6,870 nt of DNA from Balneolaceae bacterium SMO_bin1. Its GTDB lineage: Bacteria > Bacteroidota > Rhodothermia > Balneolales > Balneolaceae. Shown here one piece after another: positions 1 to 6,307 of the stretch. Location: the NCBI GenBank assembly GCA_003123965.1, contig NNSL01000260.1, forward strand, positions 1 to 6,870, read 5' to 3'. The translations under genes and the position numbers were made by a program. Numbering within the stretch: the stretch's first letter is position 1; every line of letters begins with the position of its first letter. The notes beneath the pieces are model-generated. The model saw nothing but the letters and a program-made list of their open reading frames with translations. It made no database searches and was not told the origin of the DNA.

Positions 1-819
1 GGGTATCACCCTGATAATAGGAACTTCTTGCGCGCCAATAGTATATTCGGCAAAAGCTGCGCCCGCAAAGAAGAATGGAGACCACGAATTATCAACGTAT
101 CGGTTGATTTTGTTTACGAGTGATGAAAAGCCGAGCGGCACCGAAAAGTTGAACTGCTCGCGCAGCGGAATGCTGGAATCTTTTTCTACCCGTGGCGGCA
201 GGCTGATCATCATCCAGATGATTGATCCTACAAAGCGAATGACGCCGTAAGCCAGCAGACCGTAAACAGCAACCGTTAGCGAATAACCCAGCGCAAGCGG
301 GCCGATGAGACAGCTAAAGGTGAGTACGCTGGTGATCATCTCGTACCACGAGGACTCCTTTTGGCGATCGGAAGCCAACAGTATGTTCGTCACCGGCCAC
401 GTAGGTACTTCAAGCAGCGTTACCAATGCCATGATCGGCAGCAGCTGCTGAACGGTGTTGACGTCCGAAATAGCCCATTCGCTGCTGATGACCACTGGTA
501 CGAAATAGGAAAAAACGAGTATAGCCGCGCCGGCTATAAGGCCCATTAAAAGTAAGATGCCACAAGTTTGCAGCACAAAGGCTTTGCGGGCATCTTTGGT
601 GATGCGCTCAAAATAGTAAAACACGCTTTCCGGAAAGCCCAGCGTGGCTAAGTTGCGGGCCACTTCGTGCACCATCAGCAGGTAGCTTATAACCGCGAAA
701 TCTGTTTTTGCGAGCAGCTGAATGGTCGCAATAACGATGGCCAGGTCAATCACCGTAGTGATGATGCGGGCAAATACCACAACGCCCGTTTTTTCCGTAA
801 GTGATCCCTGTTTTGCCAT
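1..819 (-). CDS. Wzx-like polysaccharide flippase, N-terminal part (cut by left window edge)
   Basis: This is a multipass inner-membrane protein of the MOP/polysaccharide-synthesis flippase type. The family is known to flip lipid-linked oligosaccharides from the cytoplasmic to the periplasmic face. The frame is open from an ATG at 819 to base 1, giving 273 codons; family members usually have about 400-500 residues, so roughly the second half is missing. Hydrophobic segments are visible at about residues 11-36, 40-60, 80-108, 122-148, 160-180 and 182-206. Family-like stretches are GFPESVFYYFER (60-71), a K-I-N-R-Y-V-D stretch (236-242) and EYTIGAQEVPI (257-267), which resemble the loop and seventh/eighth helix region of Wzx-type proteins. 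The start lies 2 nt after the stop of the upstream glycosyltransferase, so translation is probably coupled; no good Shine-Dalgarno is seen. The sampled start of this gene looks richer in G+C than the tolC region. The class is clear; the exact glycan substrate cannot be told. Confidence 0.86.
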   Translation of the reverse strand, partial: MAKQGSLTEKTGVVVFARIITTVIDLAIVIATIQLLAKTDFAVISYLLMVHEVARNLATLGFPESVFYYFERITKDARKAFVLQTCGILLLMGLIAGAAILVFSYFVPVVISSEWAISDVNTVQQLLPIMALVTLLEVPTWPVTNILLASDRQKESSWYEMITSVLTFSCLIGPLALGYSLTVAVYGLLAYGVIRFVGSIIWMMISLPPRVEKDSSIPLREQFNFSVPLGFSSLVNKINRYVDNSWSPFFFAGAAFAEYTIGAQEVPIIRVIP

Positions 820-821
820 GG

Positions 822-2111
822 TTAACTTAGCTCATCAAAAATTGCGGCCAGGCGCTTGGTTACATTTTGCGCCTCATACTGCTCAATTTTTTCTTCCCGA
901 TAATTCACTGCTATAGGTAACGGTTTCCCCTGCTGTTTTGCAAGCATACTTTGCTGAATAATTTCGGCGACTTCTTCTGGATTCTGATGCGATAACTGGA
1001 TTCCGGCTCCGGTTTCTGCGAGTATATCAGCTATTTCCGGATTGGGAGCAATAGATAAAATAGGCTGACCGGCTGCGAGGTAATCCCATAGCTTTGCCGG
1101 GATGATATTTTGCCGCGCCGGTTCGGTACTAAGCCAGAGGATATCGGCTTTAGGCAGCACATTTAGCGCTTGCTCGGCCGGTATGGGACTCTGCTGCACA
1201 AAACAGTTTAGCACTCCTTGTTGGGCTGCATAGCGGCGATCCTCTGCCGAGAGCGGGCCGAAGCTATGGACAGCGACAGGTAAATCCTGCTCATTTTCTT
1301 GCTTTAATACGGCCAGAATATCAACAAGCGGCCGGGCGGGTGACAACTTCCGGAATTTGCCAAAAAACAACAGATTCAATTTATCATTATCAAATAAGCC
1401 CAAATTTTCCTCGGTATCATCATAGAGCATCCGGTCAAAACAGTTGTAAAGAGTAGCAGTTTTTTGATTTATATCAGCGTAATGCTGCTGGTAAAGCTGT
1501 TCTGTTTGCTGTGAGGTGAATGTGATTTTACTCGCGTCTTGCATTACAGCTTGCTCCGCCCTCTTATCAATATACCGGGAAAAAGCGGTGCGCTCTTTTA
1601 AATCAACGCCGCCGAGTGTCCAGGGATCGCGGAAATCGGCTACCCACGGAATATCAAACTTTTGGGCGGTTTTACGCCCCAGCCAGTGACTCGACCACGG
1701 GTCACCAGTTGACCAAATTACCCTCGGCTGAATATGCTTCATTTTTTCAAATAAAAAGCCTTTTCGAAGCCAAAAAAGCGGCAGCCAGGTATCGATTGGG
1801 AAGTTTCGGTCGATACTCGAAGCCAAGGAATCAAAGAGTCCATCACTTGAACTGGAATTGGCCGAATCTGAGCTTTCAATAGAACTACCCGACTTTTGCG
1901 TAAAATCGAAGGGCGGCGTTATTTTGTGAATGGGAATGCCTTCAAGCAGTTGCTGTTCTTTGGCGGTAAGCCGTCCGCCGGGTTCCTTGATAGTAATAAT
2001 GTGAGGCTGCCAGCCAAACTCTTTCAGGTGAATGGCAAATTTAAACGGCCGCCACGCTCCTACCCTTCGTCGTGGCAAAAAATACGGGGCCAGCAGTAAA
2101 GCGTTCTTCAA
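822..2111 (-). CDS. GT-B fold glycosyltransferase, GT4-like, TTG start
   Basis: This is a 429-residue cytoplasmic or membrane-associated glycosyltransferase with two Rossmann-like halves. The N-terminal acceptor domain opens with LLLAPYFLPRRRVGAWRP (about 5-22) and carries STGDPWSSHWLG (134-145) followed by IPWVADFRDPWT (154-165), a hallmark of one GT4-like subgroup. The C-terminal nucleotide-sugar domain has LLFFGKF (247-253) and IIPAKLWDYLAAGQPIL (336-352); K340 is the likely donor-phosphate contact. The start is TTG at 2111: an in-frame stop at 2127-2129 blocks extension, no ATG lies between, and the next Met is near residue 124, inside the conserved fold. The start fits the usual beginning of this family. 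A Ser-rich acidic stretch (74-99) sits in the N domain. The gene starts 10 nt after the GT-A gene ends and stops 2 nt before the flippase, so all three probably build and export one glycan. The sugar and acceptor are unknown. Confidence 0.88.
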   Translation of the reverse strand: MKNALLLAPYFLPRRRVGAWRPFKFAIHLKEFGWQPHIITIKEPGGRLTAKEQQLLEGIPIHKITPPFDFTQKSGSSIESSDSANSSSSDGLFDSLASSIDRNFPIDTWLPLFWLRKGFLFEKMKHIQPRVIWSTGDPWSSHWLGRKTAQKFDIPWVADFRDPWTLGGVDLKERTAFSRYIDKRAEQAVMQDASKITFTSQQTEQLYQQHYADINQKTATLYNCFDRMLYDDTEENLGLFDNDKLNLLFFGKFRKLSPARPLVDILAVLKQENEQDLPVAVHSFGPLSAEDRRYAAQQGVLNCFVQQSPIPAEQALNVLPKADILWLSTEPARQNIIPAKLWDYLAAGQPILSIAPNPEIADILAETGAGIQLSHQNPEEVAEIIQQSMLAKQQGKPLPIAVNYREEKIEQYEAQNVTKRLAAIFDELS

Positions 2112-2121
2112 AAGAGCCGGG

Positions 2122-3147
2122 TTAGTTTACGGATTTCTCCAAACGATTGCCGGGCGACACTAGTTTTTCAAACTTCTGTTCCTTCAGAGCATTCCATGTG
2201 CGCTCGGCAAACTCAAAGAAAGGCTGTTTTTCATGATACCAGCCAAAATGCAGGCAGTATGGCGTTGTCATCAAATAATCACCCTTGCCCGGGAATAAAG
2301 AAAAAAGATTGGTGAGAAAACGGCGCAGCCACTTAATTTTCAGTCCGCGCAGGTTATATACCAGCTGATCGCTGTAGTATTTGCATTTTACGTATTCAAA
2401 ATCAGGATCGTGCTCGGTGTAGTCGCTAATATAATCGAGCTGCGGACTCGTGTGCCCCTGAAGCCATGGATAGACGGGAACTTCAAGCTTTGACATAGCC
2501 ATGGCCATACTCCATTCACATGATTCCTCACTACGGCCTTGCTCCATGGTTCGGCTACGAAAATGTGTTTCGTGCTTGCGGTCGAGCATCTGGCTTGAAA
2601 GATTGCACACTTTCTTGGTGAGATTATAATCCTGTGCATACATCACACCCGTCTGCACACGGCTTAGATAGGTTAGCCCGAAGCGGTTTAAGGTTCGCTG
2701 CCGGCGCTGTAAAATAATATCTCGAATGACACCGATATTTTTGGGACCGCCAAAAAAGTTATCAGAGATCTGCGTTCCTGTTACGGTGAAATCGTAGGGT
2801 TCCAGAGACGACCATAAATCGTCGGGTTCTTTACACCAAATAATGTCGCTGTCAAGGTACAGGTTCCGTTCAAAAAACATATACTCATGCACATTGTGCT
2901 TGAAACCAACAATAGACGCACGTTCCGGTTCAAGAATGTGGATGATATCAAAAAGGTTATCGAGCCCTTGTTCTTCGAGAATATCCTTATGTTTTTCAAT
3001 ACAGGCAAGGGCTACGGGGCGGTCGTTATCGTAACGCCGCAGGCTCACTACAGAAGCAACAGCGTGCTTAAGATATTTCGGATGGCCATACGTATTATAG
3101 ACGTACCCCTCCGGAGCCAGTTTTTGATGATGTATCGATCGTAACAT
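2122..3147 (-). CDS. GT-A fold glycosyltransferase (GT8-like, DxD motif)
   Basis: This 341-residue protein looks like a nucleotide-diphospho-sugar transferase. An N-terminal alpha/beta region (about 14-100) leads to NLYLDSDIIW (95-104). D99-S-D101 is the DxD motif that binds the metal and sugar nucleotide in GT-A enzymes. A later SEESCEWSMAMA stretch (206-217) is where related enzymes have an acidic acceptor-site motif. HFGWYHEKQP (300-309) near the C terminus resembles the H-x-G...K-P metal/phosphate motif of GT8 enzymes such as LgtC and glycogenin. No signal peptide is seen, so it should act in the cytoplasm. The helix KIKWLRRFLTNLFSLF (270-285), rich in basic and hydrophobic residues, could hold it to the membrane. 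It starts with ATG at 3147, 38 nt after mlaC ends, and precedes a GT4-like gene and a flippase. Family membership rests on motif order, not a search; donor and acceptor are unknown. It may be labelled hypothetical in databases. Confidence 0.8.
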   Translation of the reverse strand: MLRSIHHQKLAPEGYVYNTYGHPKYLKHAVASVVSLRRYDNDRPVALACIEKHKDILEEQGLDNLFDIIHILEPERASIVGFKHNVHEYMFFERNLYLDSDIIWCKEPDDLWSSLEPYDFTVTGTQISDNFFGGPKNIGVIRDIILQRRQRTLNRFGLTYLSRVQTGVMYAQDYNLTKKVCNLSSQMLDRKHETHFRSRTMEQGRSEESCEWSMAMAMSKLEVPVYPWLQGHTSPQLDYISDYTEHDPDFEYVKCKYYSDQLVYNLRGLKIKWLRRFLTNLFSLFPGKGDYLMTTPYCLHFGWYHEKQPFFEFAERTWNALKEQKFEKLVSPGNRLEKSVN

Positions 3148-3185
3148 AATAGACCGAATATAGGATGTTTTGAGCGTTTATTAAA

Positions 3186-3788
3186 TTATCGGCTCGCTCT
3201 TTTTCGGAGGGTGTTCATCAGCGAGTCGAAACCCTTTTTGCGAATGATGTTCTGAAACTGCCGGCGGTAGGAATCGGCTGTTGATACATCATCAATGGTG
3301 AAATCTGTTACTACCCACTCACTGCTATCACTTTCAAAGAAAAGCTCATAAACCACTTCTTTGCGAATATTTTTGCGTGTGGCCATCGTTGTGACCGTAG
3401 CCTGATCACCGTTTATTTCTATCCCCCGATACTGTATGTCGGCGCGGTAAATGTCGAGCTGATTCAGTGAATGATCGCGAATTATTGTAGAAAATAGGTC
3501 GACAAACTCTTTGCGCTGATCGGGCGTAATTTCATTATACGTATCTTGCAGCGCATATTGCGCCATTGCCGAGTAGTCAATCACCCCGTTAATTACGTCT
3601 TTTAAACGCTGGCGCTGCTGCTGGGTATATTCGGTACCCTCGGGTCCTAATATGGTTTTAATTTCTTCGTCTCGCTCTTGCAGCAATTGTTTTACCGCAG
3701 CTTCACTCTTTTGGGCCTTCGCGGTGTGAAGTAATCCCGTACTACTGATTATAAAAACCGATAAAAATAAATAAATTACGTTTTTCAT
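3186..3788 (-). CDS. MlaC/Ttg2D-family periplasmic phospholipid-binding protein
   Basis: This 200-residue secreted protein belongs to the MlaC (Ttg2D, toluene-tolerance) family. Characterised members carry a phospholipid between the inner-membrane MlaFED complex and the outer membrane. Residues 1-25 form a signal peptide: K2, a hydrophobic core at 4-20, and an A-K-A site before Q26. The mature part has the family order: INGVIDYSAMAQYAL (67-81), then ITPDQRKEFVDLFSTII (87-103), a beta region with ATVTT (130-134), EWVVTDFTIDDVS (157-169) and YRRQFQNIIRKKGFDSLMNTLR (174-195). The length fits the family. The ATG at 3788 is 4 nt after the tolC stop, so the two are very probably co-translated. The usual partners MlaE, MlaF and MlaD are not in this window. 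I give no gene symbol, because a role outside classical Mla transport, such as serving the TolC channel, is possible. Confidence 0.88.
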   Translation of the reverse strand: MKNVIYLFLSVFIISSTGLLHTAKAQKSEAAVKQLLQERDEEIKTILGPEGTEYTQQQRQRLKDVINGVIDYSAMAQYALQDTYNEITPDQRKEFVDLFSTIIRDHSLNQLDIYRADIQYRGIEINGDQATVTTMATRKNIRKEVVYELFFESDSSEWVVTDFTIDDVSTADSYRRQFQNIIRKKGFDSLMNTLRKRASR

Positions 3789-3792
3789 GTGC

Positions 3793-5151
3793 CTAGTAAC
3801 TTGTATTCAAAGACGTAACCGGCAGTGCAGCACTTTTAAATAACTCGGCCATGTCTTTGTTGAAATTAAAAATTAGTTGTTTGTACTGTAATTCCAGTTC
3901 CAGTTCTTTTTTGATTGCGTCAATCAAATCTTTAGGGTCGCCCATATCAAAATCGTAATCTAATTGCTCTTGGCGAACCCACTGCTTTGTAGTTGTTAAC
4001 GCTTCATCGGTCTTTTCTATTTTAATTTTTGTTGTATTCGCATTTTTATAATTCTCGTTTATTTGCAGAATAATACCATCCGTAGCCGCTTGTTTCGAAA
4101 ATTGGGCTTTACGACGTTGTATACGGCTTTTTTGCACATCGTAGCGGTGGCCAAAGAAGTCCAGGTTTTGCCGAAACCCAATGCCTATACCACCGGTAGC
4201 AAAGTTATTATCGTTTAATCGAAAGGTATAATTGCCCAGTGGAGGGTTCGGTGTGTTCAAATATGTGCCCGAAAGACCTACAAAAAGAGCCGGATATTGC
4301 TGCGATTTGGTAGCCTCGAGGCCGTGCTCGGCGGCATCTATTCCTGCTTCCAGCGCCCTTATTTCCGGCCGTTCGCTCACCGCCCGGTTTTTGTAATAGC
4401 TGAAGGTTCTAATTTCATTTTGCACAGGGTCCAAAAAGCGCTCTTCCGGCATGTATACCGTTTCCTCATCTGCTCTCAATACGTAGTTCCAAATGCGCTG
4501 TATATAGGCTGTGTTTTGCTGCACTTCGGCTGCGCGTGCTGCAAATTCTTTCTTGAATACTCTGAATTTAAACAGGTCAGACTGATCAATATCTGAGGCC
4601 TGGCCGGTTGAGTCTTCAAGCGTTGATTCAACACGGTCGATTTGATTTTGCGCCTGATCAAGCAAGCGCTCTACCTCCATTGATAATAAATAACTCTGAT
4701 ATAATTCATACAGCCGTACCTCAATTTCGTTTTTCTGAATTTGGAATTGACTCTGGGCGGCTTCGGCTGCCGAACGTGAAGCTTCTACTGCATTACGCAG
4801 CGCACCCCATGTGTAAACCGGTTGAATGAGTTCCAGATTTGCTTCTGTTGATACGGAAAGGTTGCTTAAATCATCCAGAAAGGTATCTGGAACCTCGGGA
4901 TCCGTTTCGGCCTTCGGCACCAGCCCATGCATAGTACGTAGCGTAAAACTTGGTATATACCGCTGATCTTGCACCTGATTGATTTGGTTTTCGGCCATTG
5001 ATACGTTTTGACGCGCAGCATCAATCTGGCCTGAATTCTCCAGGCCCCGTTCAATGAATTCCTGCATCGCAACACGAACAGTATCTTGGCTGTTGGCTGC
5101 TTGCGCAATGCATAGGCATGCAACGAGCATCACTATTTTTTTAAACGACAT
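3793..5151 (-). CDS. TolC-family outer-membrane efflux channel protein
   Basis: This 452-residue protein has the duplicated layout of TolC/OEP proteins, which form trimeric outer-membrane barrels with long periplasmic helices. A signal peptide covers about residues 1-21: K4-K5, hydrophobic core 6-16, cleavage after A18 or S21. The first half has IPSFTLR (66-72) and a strand leading to LELIQPVYTWGALRNAVEAS (106-125), followed by long helices (125-225). The second half repeats the plan with RPEIRALEAGIDAAEHGLEA (261-280), YPALFVGLSGTY (286-297), a strand region (315-333) and a helical tail. The tail ends with GDPKDLIDAIKKELELELQY (404-423), which resembles TolC homologues encoded beside lipid-transport genes rather than typical drug-efflux TolC; this is from memory. 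The gene follows the tRNA-Ser terminator and starts 60 nt beyond the U-tract, so it should have its own promoter at about 5152-5205, although no clear -35/-10 pair is visible. mlaC follows after 4 nt. No Shine-Dalgarno is seen. Confidence 0.9.
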   Translation of the reverse strand: MSFKKIVMLVACLCIAQAANSQDTVRVAMQEFIERGLENSGQIDAARQNVSMAENQINQVQDQRYIPSFTLRTMHGLVPKAETDPEVPDTFLDDLSNLSVSTEANLELIQPVYTWGALRNAVEASRSAAEAAQSQFQIQKNEIEVRLYELYQSYLLSMEVERLLDQAQNQIDRVESTLEDSTGQASDIDQSDLFKFRVFKKEFAARAAEVQQNTAYIQRIWNYVLRADEETVYMPEERFLDPVQNEIRTFSYYKNRAVSERPEIRALEAGIDAAEHGLEATKSQQYPALFVGLSGTYLNTPNPPLGNYTFRLNDNNFATGGIGIGFRQNLDFFGHRYDVQKSRIQRRKAQFSKQAATDGIILQINENYKNANTTKIKIEKTDEALTTTKQWVRQEQLDYDFDMGDPKDLIDAIKKELELELQYKQLIFNFNKDMAELFKSAALPVTSLNTSY

Positions 5152-5193
5152 GATAACTGGGTTAGCTTGATCAGTGACTGTAACGATAAGCGG

Positions 5194-5213
5194 ATTTTTT
5201 TAATTAAAAAAAT
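5194..5213. repeat. Perfect 20-bp A/T palindrome between tRNA terminator and tolC
   Basis: Seven T, the centre AATT, and seven A, flanked by A and T, form a perfect inverted repeat. Its right arm doubles as the U-tract of the tRNA-Ser terminator. It sits about 43 nt upstream of the tolC start codon. It could act as an UP-like element for a tolC promoter or simply extend the terminator. Which applies cannot be told from sequence. Confidence 0.75.
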
Positions 5214-5242
5214 AGCCCTTACCCAGTGCTGGGAAGGGCTAT
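5206..5242 (-). terminator. Intrinsic terminator downstream of tRNA-Ser
   Basis: Read on the minus strand, ATAGCCCTT (5242-5234) pairs with AAGGGCTAT (5220-5212) and the inner CCCAG (5233-5229) pairs with CTGGG (5226-5222). The loop is two bases and there is a one-base bulge at 5221. A run of U from about 5211 to 5206 follows directly. This 14-bp stem is a strong factor-independent terminator placed 7 nt after the tRNA 3' end. It has no U-tract on the other side, so it works only in the tRNA direction. It should isolate tolC from the ATP synthase/tRNA transcript. Confidence 0.92.
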
Positions 5243-5248
5243 GTAAAG

Positions 5249-5338
5249 CGGAGAGGGAGGGATTCGAACCCCCGAGACCCGCGAAGGGCCTGCCGGTTTT
5301 CAAGACCGGTGCATTCAACCAGGCTCTGCCACCTCTCC
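5249..5338 (-). tRNA. tRNA-Ser(UGA)
   Basis: A complete 90-nt type II tRNA. The acceptor stem is GGAGAGG (5338-5332) with CCTCTCC (5256-5250), and G at 5249 is the discriminator base expected for serine. The anticodon stem CCGGT/ACCGG holds the loop CTTGAAA, giving anticodon UGA, which reads UCA and related serine codons. A long variable arm (GGCCC pairing with GGGTC around a short loop) is typical of serine tRNAs. The T arm is GGGGG-TTCGAAT-CCCTC. The CCA end is not encoded and must be added by the CCA-adding enzyme. It lies 72 nt after atpG and just before a strong terminator. Confidence 0.97.
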
Positions 5339-5352
5339 AATTTCAGGCACTA

Positions 5353-5367
5353 ATTATAGCAATTATA
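5353..5367 (-). promoter_or_regulatory. Tandem TATAAT boxes, candidate -10 region for tRNA-Ser
   Basis: The 72-nt gap between atpG and the tRNA (5339-5410) contains two exact TATAAT hexamers on the minus strand, at 5367-5362 and 5358-5353, inside a 9-nt-period direct repeat. Use of the second would place transcription start about 7-8 nt before the mature tRNA 5' end. Neither has a convincing -35 box at 16-18 nt, and the AT-rich setting makes chance matches possible. No terminator hairpin is seen between atpG and the tRNA, so read-through from the atp operon may also make this tRNA. The rest of the gap shows nothing else. Confidence 0.5.
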
Positions 5368-5410
5368 TCGATAAAATAGTAGAGAAATTTAATTCACTAC
5401 GGCCTGTAAA

Positions 5411-6304
5411 TTAAGCTTCTTCAAGCGCCTGAGCACCTGAAATAATCTCAGAAATTTCGGTTGTAATTGCACTCTGACGAGCACGGTTGTACTCAAGCCG
5501 CAGATCTTCTTCAAGCTCCTTAGCATTTTCAGTTGCATTGTCCATGGCCGTCATACGTGCTCCCTGTTCTGCTGCATTCGATTCAAGCACCGCTTTCCAA
5601 AGCTGCATATTTATGTGCAGCGGAAGCAGGTCTTGCAGAATAGCATCTGTGCTTGGTTCGTAAATATAATCGATATGTTCATCCTGTTCCTCTTCGTCCT
5701 CGTCTGTCAAAGCCTCGGGCTGAATAGGAAGCACTTTTTCTATCAAACGATTCTGCGCAATTACCGATTGAAACTCATTGTAGGCAATATAAACTTCGTC
5801 GTAAATACCACCTTTAAACTCACTGATCACTGATTTCATAATCTCAGAAATCTGGGCAAACTTCAGCTCATCAAAAAAGCTGGGAAACTCGGTTACAACA
5901 TTATAATTACGTTTGCCGAAGTACTTCGTAGCCTTTCGCCCTATCGCCATCACCGAGAGCGTTTCTTCTTCTTTGTATGAAGCAAAATCGTTATTAATTC
6001 GCTTCTCAACTTGTTTGAAGAGATTATTATTAAAACCACCGCATAGCCCGCGATCTGATCCAATAACTATGAAAAGAATATTATCAATGGATTCACGCTC
6101 TTCCAGCAGTTCGTTATGCTCGCTGGCTGCTTTAACCAGGCGTGCCACAATTTCCTGCATTTTAGAGGCATACGGTCGTGTTTCGATGATTCGATTCTGT
6201 GCTTTACGCAGCTTCGCCGCCGCTACCATTTTCATGGCTTTGGTAATCTGCTGCGTGTTCTGAATCGACTCAATGCGATTGCGTATGTCGCGAAGGTTCG
6301 CCAT
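5411..6304 (-). CDS. atpG: F-type ATP synthase gamma subunit
   Basis: The gamma subunit is the central rotor shaft of the F1 part, turning inside the alpha3beta3 head on the cytoplasmic side of the inner membrane. The 297-residue product is complete. The N-terminal coiled-coil helix begins LRDIRNRIESIQNTQQITKA (4-23) and runs on as MKMVAAAKLRKAQ. The central Rossmann-like domain carries IGSDRGLCGGFN (81-92). The C-terminal helix has SNAAEQGARMTAMDNATENA (242-261) and the gamma signature ITTEISEIISGAQA (280-293). It is a little longer than the roughly 286-residue norm, partly owing to an acidic stretch DEDEEEQDEH (201-210). The ATG at 6304 is 3 nt after the atpA stop; the purine-rich end of atpA (GAAGAAG) may serve as a weak ribosome-binding site. 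No atpD or atpC follows; a tRNA gene comes next. Confidence 0.98.
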   Translation of the reverse strand: MANLRDIRNRIESIQNTQQITKAMKMVAAAKLRKAQNRIIETRPYASKMQEIVARLVKAASEHNELLEERESIDNILFIVIGSDRGLCGGFNNNLFKQVEKRINNDFASYKEEETLSVMAIGRKATKYFGKRNYNVVTEFPSFFDELKFAQISEIMKSVISEFKGGIYDEVYIAYNEFQSVIAQNRLIEKVLPIQPEALTDEDEEEQDEHIDYIYEPSTDAILQDLLPLHINMQLWKAVLESNAAEQGARMTAMDNATENAKELEEDLRLEYNRARQSAITTEISEIISGAQALEEA

Positions 6305-6307
6305 AAG

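Noticed and set aside
361..916. Short plus-strand open frames opposite the flippase and the end of the GT4-like gene
   Set aside because: They lie antisense to well-supported coding frames and show no recognisable domain or start signal.
3148..3185. Promoter or terminator in the 38-nt gap between mlaC and the GT-A gene
   Set aside because: The gap is AT-rich, with only loose -10-like strings and no hairpin; nothing strong enough to call.
4297..4829. Short open frames on both strands inside the tolC gene
   Set aside because: The TolC frame explains this region fully; the others are shadow frames without family features.
5113..5151. Possible lipobox (L-V-A-C12) in the TolC signal peptide
   Set aside because: C12 comes too early, after only a six-residue hydrophobic core, and hydrophobic sequence continues past it to an ordinary signal peptidase I site near 18-21.
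5206..5338. tRNA-Ser as an integration site for a mobile element
   Set aside because: No integrase gene, no repeated copy of the tRNA 3' end and no mobile-element genes are seen in the window.
5133..5379. Open frames on both strands across the tRNA gene, one with a product containing GLGGSNPSLS
   Set aside because: These are translations of the tRNA-Ser gene and its terminator, a well-known annotation artefact.
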